Assembly: GCA_937926105.1 (NCBI GenBank) | Contig: CALANS010000040.1 | Span: 1-5,226, forward strand | Direction: 5' to 3' | Length of the DNA stretch: 5,226 bases | Source of the DNA: an uncultured Actinomycetes bacterium | GTDB taxonomy: Bacteria; Actinomycetota; Actinomycetes; Mycobacteriales; Nakamurellaceae | Shown here: positions 1 to 5,213 of the stretch, piece after piece | Numbering within the stretch: position 1 is the first letter of the stretch | Layout of the letters: each line of letters begins with the position of its first letter | Translations under genes and position numbers: made by a program | The notes under the pieces: generated by a model | The model's input: the letters and a program-made list of their open reading frames with translations, nothing else | What the model was told of the DNA's origin: nothing | Database searches by the model: none

Positions 1-109
1 CGGAGCCGGTCCAGCCGATCCGCTCCGCGATCACCGTCGCCGGCATCGACGGCGCCGCCGCCAGCAACTCCCGCACCCGATCCTCGACCGACGTGAACGA
101 CGTCGGAGC
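1..109 (-). mobile_element. Internal fragment of an IS21-type (IstA-like) transposase gene, 5'-truncated
   Basis: Thirty-six minus-strand codons (109 down to 2) are open and run off the left edge. They include the stretches VEDRVRELLAAAPSMPATVI and AERIGWTGS. I recognise this from memory as the region just before the DDE catalytic core in an actinobacterial branch of IS21-family IstA transposases, where MPATVIAERIGWTGS-like sequence is common. The usual N-terminal HTH (roughly the first 70-80 residues), its start codon and the IS terminal inverted repeat are all missing. Coding sequence begins abruptly next to the HEPN remnant, so this is a deletion or recombination scar, not a clean insertion end. 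Codons are strongly G/C-ending in this frame. Whether the rest of the transposase is intact to the left cannot be seen. Confidence 0.65.
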
Positions 110-186
110 CGACTGGCAGGGATCCGCTGCAGATGCTTGTCTGCAAGCAGTTTCTCGATTTCGGCGCGACCCTGATTCCATTTCAT
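31..186 (-). pseudogene. Truncated HEPN-domain gene (toxin-like partner of the nucleotidyltransferase), first 25 codons only
   Basis: The ATG at 186-184 overlaps the stop of the nucleotidyltransferase gene (ATGA). A good GAGG ribosome site at 197-194 sits 7 nt upstream, inside that gene. The first 25 residues, including MKWNQGRAEIEKLL and HLQRIPAS, resemble the N-terminus of actinobacterial HEPN proteins found directly downstream of such nucleotidyltransferases. From about codon 26 (111-109) the frame becomes an arginine-rich run ending at a stop at 33-31, while the IS21-like protein is readable in another frame. The HEPN core, with the RX4-6H motif needed for RNase activity in this superfamily, is therefore absent. 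Known HEPN/MNT pairs act as toxin and antitoxin; this copy should make no functional toxin. Identification rests on a short stretch plus gene order. Confidence 0.55.
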
Positions 187-788
187 GTGCCGACCTCGGC
201 GTCGTCGATGGACAGTCTGACCAGCGGGTGCGCCCGGACCGAAACCAGAAACGCGTCGGTACCCGGCTGCTGCTCCCAAGCGCGGGCACGCACGCGTCTG
301 ATATTTACTTCGCGCCCGCCGAGACGGGCCTCCGCCCGTTGTGCGGCAAGGTCGAGATCGTCAGGGTCAGCTTCGCCAACGACCAACACGTCGACGTCGT
401 TAGGCGGTGGGCCCGGCTCTCCGCTGTAGCGGGCGGCCCACGATCCGTACAGGTATGCCGAGTCGATTCCGGGCACTCCGCGCAGCTCCTCGGCCATGAC
501 CGGCAGCGGGCCATAGGTCACCACGAGCAGATCCGTCAACGGCCGACTCAGCGGCGAGTCGGTCACTGCCCGCACCAGCCGGTTGTTTCCGTGGCGACGG
601 TCTGCCAGGATTCCCGCGGTGGTGAGGCGCGCTATCTCCTGCTGCGTAGCCTTCACTGACGCGCCAATGCGACGGGCCGCTTCGGTCACCGTGTACTCCC
701 GTGTGGGGTTCAGGTAGGTCAGAGCGAGCAGGTTGCCCTGTACTTGTGAGCGCAGCAGGGGAAGCAGCGCCGGCGGATCAGTTCGCAT
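183..788 (-). CDS. Winged-HTH + minimal nucleotidyltransferase (MNT) protein, antitoxin-like
   Basis: This is a 201-residue protein. Residues about 10-75 read as an ArsR-like winged HTH (the TVTEAARRIGAS helix, then the TTAGILADRR wing). Residues about 105-165 form a polymerase-beta-type nucleotidyltransferase core: G115-S116 in LYGSWAAR, D131 and D133 in NDVDVLVVG, and E160 in GREVNI as a possible third acidic residue. The GS-to-DxD gap is 14 residues, longer than the GSX10DXD usually quoted for MntA antitoxins because of a PGPPP insert. MntA-type enzymes neutralise HEPN toxins by AMPylation, and the N-terminal HTH suggests this one may also repress its own operon. An in-frame TAA 15 nt upstream fixes the ATG at 788, and AAGGAG at 805-800 is its ribosome site. 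Its stop overlaps the broken HEPN gene. The biochemical role is inferred from family and gene order. Confidence 0.8.
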   Translation of the reverse strand: MRTDPPALLPLLRSQVQGNLLALTYLNPTREYTVTEAARRIGASVKATQQEIARLTTAGILADRRHGNNRLVRAVTDSPLSRPLTDLLVVTYGPLPVMAEELRGVPGIDSAYLYGSWAARYSGEPGPPPNDVDVLVVGEADPDDLDLAAQRAEARLGGREVNIRRVRARAWEQQPGTDAFLVSVRAHPLVRLSIDDAEVGT

Positions 789-795
789 AAGACTT

Positions 796-835
796 CCATC
801 TCCTTATAACTCATAGGTGAATTGCAAGGAGATAG
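796..835 (-). promoter_or_regulatory. Hairpin pairing the nucleotidyltransferase Shine-Dalgarno with an upstream anti-SD sequence
   Basis: On the minus strand the ribosome site AAGGAGAT (805-798) is the exact reverse complement of ATCTCCTT (833-826), 20 nt upstream. The match extends to 9 of 10 bases over 796-805 and 826-835. If transcription starts upstream of 835, the mRNA could fold so that CUCCUU masks the SD, much as the 16S rRNA tail would bind it. At DNA level the same repeat could be an operator for the winged HTH of the downstream protein. No convincing -35/-10 pair is visible, so the transcript start is unknown. Confidence 0.4.
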
Positions 836-1029
836 TGCCACCCCGTAGTGCGCCGACAGTGGCCTCGTCCGCTGGATCTTGGCAAGGGCCTTCACGCCCC
901 GCCGAGCCTGAAGACTTCCGATAAGCCGTCCCAAGATCACAGACGGACTGTCCGAAAAATCGCCGCAGGTCAGGAATCGGCAAGCCAACAAACAGCAGGC
1001 GGGAACTAATGTCCCTATCCCCCCTTACG
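836..1029. other. Non-coding leader between recombinase and nucleotidyltransferase genes, with short repeats
   Basis: This stretch is visibly less GC-rich than the flanking genes and I see no convincing gene in it. It holds several operator-sized repeats. There is an 8-bp inverted repeat, GATCTTGG at 875-882 with CCAAGATC at 931-938. There is an odd palindrome CGGACTGTCCG at 944-954, followed by a run of five A. The word AAGACTTCC at 911-919 recurs at 789-797, directly against the nucleotidyltransferase start codon. The upstream part may also hold the recombinase terminator, but the only candidate stem is weak. The likeliest role is promoter and operator of the nucleotidyltransferase/HEPN unit. 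Confidence 0.4.
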
Positions 1030-2820
1030 TCACCGCGCTCCGTCGAGCCATGCGCGTATGTGACGAGCCAGCGGGCCGTCGCCTCGTGGCGGGTCGGCGC
1101 ATAGCGCATCTTCCACGGTCGTGTCGATGTCGGTCCATATGGCCCTGCGCCCCACACCGGAGATCAGTCCGCGATAGCTGGTGAGCAGCTCCTGCTCGGT
1201 GTGGCCGGACCATCGCGCGGCCTCGAGGGTGTCGGCGCCCTGTGCAATCCAGGTCGTGATGCCGGCCTTGCGCAGGTCGTATGACTTGCCCGGGTGCAGC
1301 GCCGGCTGCGGCCCCCACAGGTCCGTCTCGAGCCGAGCGATGCCCGGCCGAAGGTAGGCGACATAGAAATTGCCCCAGTCCAGGGCCATGCCCTCGGGCG
1401 ATACGAAGAGGGTGCCGTCGACGGCGGCAAGCCCGCTTGCGACGTGCGCGTGGACCAGCGACGCAACCAGTCGGCTCAGCGGCACCGACCGGATCTCGCC
1501 CGTCGGGCGGGCCTTCAAGTGGTAGCCGGGCTCGGGTTCGATCTGCGCGGTGCCGCCGCCCGCCGGTAGGTGTTCGATGCGCAGGCGGGACACCTCGCCG
1601 GGTCGTGGAGCGAGCTGCCATACCACTAGCGGCATGATGCGATACCGCTCGCCGGCGCGCAGTCCCTCCCCGGCGCGCCGGCCGGTCTCGGCCAGCACAT
1701 CGCCGAGGTCCACCCAAAATCCCGCGCCGGGGAAGTTCCGGGAATGGGCGGTGGCACGCTCGGGCGCCCGGAAGGGTGTCGACCGGGTGGCGCGCCCGCC
1801 GCTGCCGCGCGGATTCCACCGCCGGTACGGGCTCGGGCCCGGCGGGAAGAGGCCACCGTCGAAGGCCCTGTCGAACACAAAGCTGCTCGCGGTGCGGAAT
1901 CGCTGTTCGGTGTTGGCCTTGATGAGCACCCGGTCGGCGGCGTGCTCGGTCTCCAGTTGCGGCGGCGTCGGCGGTACCGGTTTGCGGCCCTTGTACCCAC
2001 TCCTCGCCTGCCAGGCGGCAAGTTTGGCCTCGTATTCGGCGTGCAGGCGCTGATATTTCCCCGCCCGCTGCCGGTTGCGGTGCGCCGCGGCCAGGTTCGT
2101 GGCGCGCCGCATGATCAGTGCCTCATCGAAATCGGAGCCGTCGGGAGCGAGCAGCCGGAAGTGTTTACTATCCCCCGCGCGGATGCCCCACTGCCCGACC
2201 CTCGGGTCGTCCGACGCGTAGGTGTAGCAGGCCTTGAACGTCTCCAGCTGGTCGATCCACCACCGATTCTGACGCCGCTGCTCCCAGGCCGGCCGGTAGA
2301 CCGCGACAAGCTCATCGACGAAGTCCGCGACAGAGCGCCCGGGCAAATCCGAACCGGCAGTCGTGCCACTGGGTAGCGCGCCGAGGTCGACCGGCGCGCG
2401 GTCGGCTGTGACTTCCGGCTCGACGCCATCCGCAGCCGGGCCAGCGACCGGTGCGGATGCGTCGCGTCTGGGCTGGTTGCCATCCGCCGGGGTGGCGGCC
2501 CCGTCGGGCGCCGCTCGGCCCGGTCCGGCCGGTAGCTGCGCGCCTGGTTGCGGGGCGGCCTCGATAGGCCAGCCGCGGTCGTCGGCGGCACTGAACAGGA
2601 CCTTCGCGGCGGTGATGCGCCGGGCCCACCCGGCAGCGGCGTGTACGTCGTCGAAGGTCCGCTTGCGCGGATTGTCGATGCCCTGCACACGCCACCGCAC
2701 CACGTAGGCCACCGCCCCGGTCACGCCCTTGTCGCCGCCGGCTCGGGGCTTCCATGCCAGCCGGGCGCCGTCGGCGCCTTTCGCGTGCGTATACGGGCCG
2801 GACCACCGGGTCTCGCTCAT
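1030..2820 (-). CDS. int: Tyrosine recombinase / phage-type integrase, 596 aa
   Basis: This enzyme would carry out site-specific integration and excision of the island. Residues 1-75 look like an arm-site binding domain (AYVVRWRV strands, then RKRTFDDVHAAAGWARRI). Residues about 85-160 are a Pro/Ala/Gly-rich linker. From about 163 a core-binding region follows, with an unusually long charged helical stretch around 235-305. The catalytic domain carries R406 (LAPRPGEVSRL), likely K436, R517 (YDLRKAG), H540 (WSGH) and the nucleophile Y549 (LLTSYRGL), nine residues after H540. The first residue of the HxxR box is Tyr514, as in many actinobacterial integrases. The frame is open upstream to an ATG at 2865, but the ATG at 2820 is preferred because it overlaps the upstream stop (ATGA). 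At 596 residues it is well above the usual 350-450. All core catalytic residues are present, so it is probably active. Confidence 0.9.
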   Translation of the reverse strand: MSETRWSGPYTHAKGADGARLAWKPRAGGDKGVTGAVAYVVRWRVQGIDNPRKRTFDDVHAAAGWARRITAAKVLFSAADDRGWPIEAAPQPGAQLPAGPGRAAPDGAATPADGNQPRRDASAPVAGPAADGVEPEVTADRAPVDLGALPSGTTAGSDLPGRSVADFVDELVAVYRPAWEQRRQNRWWIDQLETFKACYTYASDDPRVGQWGIRAGDSKHFRLLAPDGSDFDEALIMRRATNLAAAHRNRQRAGKYQRLHAEYEAKLAAWQARSGYKGRKPVPPTPPQLETEHAADRVLIKANTEQRFRTASSFVFDRAFDGGLFPPGPSPYRRWNPRGSGGRATRSTPFRAPERATAHSRNFPGAGFWVDLGDVLAETGRRAGEGLRAGERYRIMPLVVWQLAPRPGEVSRLRIEHLPAGGGTAQIEPEPGYHLKARPTGEIRSVPLSRLVASLVHAHVASGLAAVDGTLFVSPEGMALDWGNFYVAYLRPGIARLETDLWGPQPALHPGKSYDLRKAGITTWIAQGADTLEAARWSGHTEQELLTSYRGLISGVGRRAIWTDIDTTVEDALCADPPRGDGPLARHIRAWLDGAR

Positions 2821-3203
2821 GACGCCATTTCCGCATTCTCCTCGACCAGTGCCGCAACGTCGCATGCCCGGTAGCGGGGCAGGGCCGCCGCCACCCGTAC
2901 TTCGGCAAGAAGGCCGGCCGAGACAAGGGCCGTGAACTCGGTGTCGTCCAGGTCATAGCGCCGCTGGATCGTCTCGCGGCGCAGCAGCGTGGGCAGGCCC
3001 GTCCTGTCCGTCGCCGGTTTCGGCGCCGGGCTCGGCGATTGCGGCGGGGCCGGTGTGGGCTGGCCGGCGGGCAACGGCGGCAGCTGCAGCGGCTGCATCG
3101 GGCGCGTGGCAGGGTTGGTGGTGCGGCGGGGCGGCGCCGGGGTCACGCGGGTAGGTTTGCCGAGCGGTGGGCGCGGCATCGGACGTATCGCTTGTCTGGT
3201 CAT
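2817..3203 (-). CDS. Small MerR/excisionase-like winged-HTH protein
   Basis: This is a 128-residue protein if translation starts at 3203. Residues about 1-68 are low-complexity and rich in Pro, Arg and Thr. Residues about 70-122 form a small HTH like those of MerR N-termini and excisionases: LLRRETIQRRYDLDDTEF, then VSAGLLAEVRV, then PRYRACDVAALVEE, matching the usual order of helix, recognition helix, wing and closing helix. Its TGA overlaps the integrase ATG, so the two are translationally coupled, the usual arrangement for a recombination directionality factor or integrase regulator. The start is uncertain. Another ATG at 3179 would remove eight residues. An ATG at 3341 has a better SD (GGAG, 9 nt upstream) but would place the direct repeats at 3275-3311 inside the gene. 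Excisionase function is inferred from fold and position. Confidence 0.65.
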   Translation of the reverse strand: MTRQAIRPMPRPPLGKPTRVTPAPPRRTTNPATRPMQPLQLPPLPAGQPTPAPPQSPSPAPKPATDRTGLPTLLRRETIQRRYDLDDTEFTALVSAGLLAEVRVAAALPRYRACDVAALVEENAEMAS

Positions 3204-3274
3204 GGCGGGCGACCGTCCGGCGCCCGACAGTTGGCGCAACCGGCGTTCACGGAGCCTTTTTCCGCACGACGGGC

Positions 3275-3311
3275 CGAATCTGTGTCCACGCGAGAGGGCG
3301 AATCTGTGTCC
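3275..3311. repeat. Pair of 13-bp direct repeats, possible integrase arm or excisionase sites
   Basis: CGAATCTGTGTCC occurs at 3275-3287 and again at 3299-3311, a start-to-start distance of 24 bp (read GGACACAGATTCG on the minus strand). The pair lies between the tRNA half and the HTH/integrase genes, where arm-type sites and excisionase sites normally sit. I found no third full copy in the window. A GTGTC-containing pair with the same 24-bp spacing (GGTGTCG at 3447-3453 and 3471-3477) lies nearer the tRNA. Confidence 0.55.
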
Positions 3312-3372
3312 GGGACCCAAGCCGGGCCCCGACGGCCTCATGGCGTCCGGCTCCGCACGGTTCCCCGAGCGG

Positions 3373-3404
3373 CACGTACTGGCTACGTGAAATGGCGATA
3401 TCGC
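3373..3404. promoter_or_regulatory. Two adjacent palindromes, operator-like
   Basis: CACGTA at 3373-3378 and TACGTG at 3384-3389 form a perfect 6-5-6 inverted repeat. GCGATATCGC at 3395-3404 is a perfect 10-bp palindrome right beside it. They lie in the non-coding arm upstream of the HTH and integrase genes. A protein-binding role, as operator or recombination accessory site, is inferred from position only. No clear -10/-35 pair for the minus strand is visible around them. Confidence 0.35.
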
Positions 3405-3432
3405 TTGTACGCGAACGTTTTTCACCAGAATT

Positions 3433-3465
3433 GGGAAAGGCCACTCGGTGTCGTCACGAGTGGCC
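3433..3465 (-). terminator. Hairpin with short T tract, likely terminator after the tRNA promoter
   Basis: GGCCACTCG (3439-3447) and CGAGTGGCC (3457-3465) form a perfect 9-bp inverted repeat with a 9-nt loop. On the minus strand the stem is followed by TTTCCC. A transcript starting at the tRNA-Arg promoter would meet this hairpin about 60-90 nt after the tRNA 5' end, before reaching the HTH/integrase genes. It could be the original tRNA terminator or an island-borne insulator. The T tract is short, so strength is uncertain. Confidence 0.5.
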
Positions 3466-3477
3466 CGCGAGGTGTCG

Positions 3478-3500
3478 CCGGGGATTGATCCGTAGTCAGA
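3478..3500 (-). other. Probable attachment-site junction (island end) in the tRNA-Arg anticodon region
   Basis: Identity to a standard tRNA-Arg(ACG) ends at about 3486, three bases into the 3' strand of the anticodon stem. The DNA to the left (ATCCCCGGCG on the minus strand) does not continue the tRNA. Tyrosine integrases commonly cross over in tRNA anticodon loops, and an integrase plus HTH gene lie on the left side. The crossover is therefore most likely within the anticodon stem-loop (about 3486-3501). The matching att copy should lie beyond the left edge; I see no second copy of the core in this window. Confidence 0.55.
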
Positions 3501-3526
3501 TGCTCTATCCGTTGAGCTACGGGCGC
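3486..3526 (-). tRNA. 5' half of a tRNA-Arg (anticodon ACG), broken after the anticodon loop
   Basis: Read from 3526 down, the sequence starts GCGCCCGTAGCTC, a standard acceptor strand and D stem. The D loop AACGGATA and GAGCA follow, then the anticodon stem strand TCTGA, the loop CTACGGA (anticodon ACG, decoding CGU/CGC when A34 becomes inosine), and only TCA of the closing TCAGA strand. No variable loop, TTCGA T-loop or CGGGCGC acceptor 3' strand follows, so this copy cannot give a functional tRNA. CGC is a major arginine codon in such genomes, so an intact copy should exist elsewhere, most simply at the other end of the island. The alternative is an old deletion that removed the 3' half. 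Confidence 0.85.
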
Positions 3527-3553
3527 AGTGCGTCACGGTATCGGCGCCAGACA

Positions 3554-3559
3554 AGTATA
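3554..3559 (-). promoter_or_regulatory. -10 box of the tRNA-Arg promoter
   Basis: TATACT on the minus strand (3559 to 3554) is a near-consensus sigma-70/SigA -10 hexamer, 27 bp before the tRNA 5' end at 3526. No good -35 is evident, which is common for actinobacterial promoters. It suggests the tRNA half is the original chromosomal end, still transcribed. The rest of the spacer up to 3673 shows only a GCC-rich run (about 3646-3660) and no gene. Confidence 0.55.
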
Positions 3560-3673
3560 ACGGCTGCCGGCGATCGTCGCGCACGCGCGCCCGACGGCTC
3601 GCCATCGCAGGCCCAAGGTGACCGACGGCGCCCGCCCCGACCGCCCGCCGCCGCCGCCGAGACCACCCACCGC

Positions 3674-4999
3674 TCACAGTGACACTTGTCCGCACAGCTG
3701 GTCGAGGTGCCGGACGAGCGCGTCTGCGAGAATGTCCAGATCCGGTACGACGTCCGGGTCTGCCGTCGCAGTGATCGTGATCGAACCGGCGTAGGACAGG
3801 ACGGCGAAGTCGACGGCCACATTCCCGGCCAGTACGTTGAGCGGCACGATGTCGCTCACAGTCGCACCCAGGAACGACACCGGCACGTCCGGACCCCGCA
3901 GGTTGGTCGCGAACGTGTGGACGAGATGCTGGTGATTGACCACCCAACGCACGACGTGCACGGCTGCGAGCGCCCGAAACGCCGGAGCGAGCAGCGCAGC
4001 GGACGCGCCCCGCTCCTGATTCCTGCGCCTGCGGGTCGCGGCAGCGACCGCGGCCAGACACGCCTGCGGGCTGACGCCCGTGGGCGCCGCGACAGGCGTG
4101 ACTCCGACATGGTTGCCCAGTGTGGCGGCTGCCGCCAGCTGACGCCCGGAGACGGGTACGGAGATGACGACGGGGTCGACATGTTCGCCGCGTCGTGCCA
4201 GCAGCGCGTCGACGGCGCCGGCGATCGCAGTCACCATCACGTCGTTCACCGTCGCATCATCGAGTCGCGCCGCCGCTCGCACCGCCGCAAGGTCGGCCGT
4301 CGCGCTGATCATCGACCGGCGCAGCCCGACGGGACGGTTGAGCGAGCAGTGAGCCGCCCTCGGCGCGGATCCGGACCGCAGTTCCGCGACTGCTGCCCGC
4401 ACCGTGCGCGGCAGTGTCCCGAGGCGACCGACGGCCCGGAGCCGCGAGGCGGCGGCATCCAGGGCAAGGCCGACGGTGCCGGGAACCTGCCCCGTGGGTG
4501 AGTCCGGCGGCGCAGGTGGCCCGCCATCCACCAGCCGCGCCAGTAATGCCAGCCCGCCCATCCCATCGGCCAGCACGTGGTGAAGCACCACCACCAGCGC
4601 GCAGCCACCGTCGGCCAGCCCCTTGAGCACGGTCACCTCCCACAGCGGGCGCCGCGGCGGCAGCCGGCGGCCGAGGATCTCGACGGCGGCGGCCAGCGCC
4701 GCGGCACGGTCACCCGGCGGCGGGCACGTCGCTGAGCGAACGTGGTCGGCCACGTCGAACCCCGGATCGTCGTCCCAGACCGGCCGGCCACACCCCCACG
4801 GCGTGCGCATGAGCCGCTGTCGCAACCGGCGGATCCCGCCGACACGCCGGGCAATAGCGACCCGCACCGCGTCCGGCTCGAGGGACCCTCCGGCCGCGAG
4901 AAACAAGACCGCCCCCATCTGCCGCGGCGCCGGGCCGATGTCCGAGGCGATCTCCATCATGTCGGTCGAGGTGGCCCGCGTGATCCTGCTCCCGGTCAT
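3674..4999 (-). CDS. WS/DGAT family wax ester synthase / diacylglycerol acyltransferase
   Basis: This is a 441-residue protein, close to the 450-480 usual for the family. Members transfer an acyl group from acyl-CoA to diacylglycerol or a long-chain alcohol, making triacylglycerol or wax ester storage lipid at the membrane or lipid-droplet surface. The active-site motif HHxxxDG is intact as H140-H141-V-L-A-D145-G146. Other family marks are STDMM near the N-terminus (residues 11-15), PLWE (118-121), ND (252-253), GNHVG (295-299), NLRGP (366-370), and a C-terminal SFLGATVSDIVPLN then AVLSYAGSITIT block. The ATG at 4999 is the first start after an in-frame stop and places STD correctly. It has no good SD of its own and overlaps the stop of a 14-codon ORF with an SD, suggesting coupled translation. 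Substrate preference cannot be read from sequence. Confidence 0.92.
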   Translation of the reverse strand: MTGSRITRATSTDMMEIASDIGPAPRQMGAVLFLAAGGSLEPDAVRVAIARRVGGIRRLRQRLMRTPWGCGRPVWDDDPGFDVADHVRSATCPPPGDRAAALAAAVEILGRRLPPRRPLWEVTVLKGLADGGCALVVVLHHVLADGMGGLALLARLVDGGPPAPPDSPTGQVPGTVGLALDAAASRLRAVGRLGTLPRTVRAAVAELRSGSAPRAAHCSLNRPVGLRRSMISATADLAAVRAAARLDDATVNDVMVTAIAGAVDALLARRGEHVDPVVISVPVSGRQLAAAATLGNHVGVTPVAAPTGVSPQACLAAVAAATRRRRNQERGASAALLAPAFRALAAVHVVRWVVNHQHLVHTFATNLRGPDVPVSFLGATVSDIVPLNVLAGNVAVDFAVLSYAGSITITATADPDVVPDLDILADALVRHLDQLCGQVSL

Positions 5000-5040
5000 C
5001 CGACGACGCCGCAGGCCGTCCGGCGTGAGGTTTCCGTCAT
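4996..5040 (-). CDS. Putative 14-codon leader ORF coupled to the WS/DGAT gene
   Basis: An ATG at 5040-5038 is preceded by GAGGA (5052-5048) with 7-nt spacing. It opens a frame encoding MTETSRRTACGVVG. Its TGA (4998-4996) overlaps the WS/DGAT ATG as ATGA. The acyltransferase start lacks a clear SD, so ribosomes may reach it by terminating here and reinitiating. It could be a leader peptide or chance. No run of one amino acid suggests classical attenuation. Confidence 0.35.
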   Translation of the reverse strand: MTETSRRTACGVVG

Positions 5041-5109
5041 GACGCGATCCTCGCGCTGCGCATCACGCCCTGGCAGGGCCAGAGGTCACTGCTCCGGCTC
5101 CACGCACCG

Positions 5110-5159
5110 GGCCGAGGCCGTATCCGGCGCCGACACGGGCATATGTGCTAGCCTCGGCC
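5110..5159. promoter_or_regulatory. 9-bp inverted repeat in the divergent promoter region, candidate operator
   Basis: GGCCGAGGC at 5110-5118 and GCCTCGGCC at 5151-5159 are perfect inverted copies, 32 bp apart, within the spacer (5041-5213) between the leftward WS/DGAT unit and a rightward gene. The right arm overlaps a possible plus-strand extended -10 (TGC then TAGCCT, 5149-5154). The spacing suits a looped or dimer-of-dimers operator rather than a simple terminator. No regulator is identifiable, and the rest of the spacer shows nothing else convincing. Confidence 0.35.
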
Positions 5160-5213
5160 AATTGATTTCGCGGCGCACATCGGCGCCTGCATGAACGGAT
5201 CGGAGGTGCTTCG

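Noticed and set aside
955..981. Possible integrase terminator (GCCG/CGGC stem followed by five T on the minus strand)
   Set aside because: The stem is only 4 bp with a 12-nt loop, too weak to call.
719..1157. Two minus-strand open frames (719-991 and 804-1157) in the spacer
   Set aside because: They overlap the repeats and neighbouring genes and resemble no protein. The short ATG at 816 inside the leader has no SD.
1744..2376. Long plus-strand open frames opposite the integrase
   Set aside because: They are arginine- and proline-rich shadows of a high-GC gene, with no SD or recognisable domain.
3440..3526. A complete, unusual tRNA continuing into the hairpin at 3439-3465
   Set aside because: There is no T-loop TTCGA and no acceptor 3' strand pairing with GCGCCCG; the anticodon stem itself is incomplete.
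2817..4061. A 414-codon minus-strand open frame
   Set aside because: It runs through the tRNA half, its promoter and out-of-frame WS/DGAT sequence. Only the C-terminal 128 residues look like a protein.
4742..5194. Plus-strand open frame across the WS/DGAT start and spacer
   Set aside because: It is antisense to the clear WS/DGAT gene, has no domain, and ends before the SD-preceded ATG at 5214.
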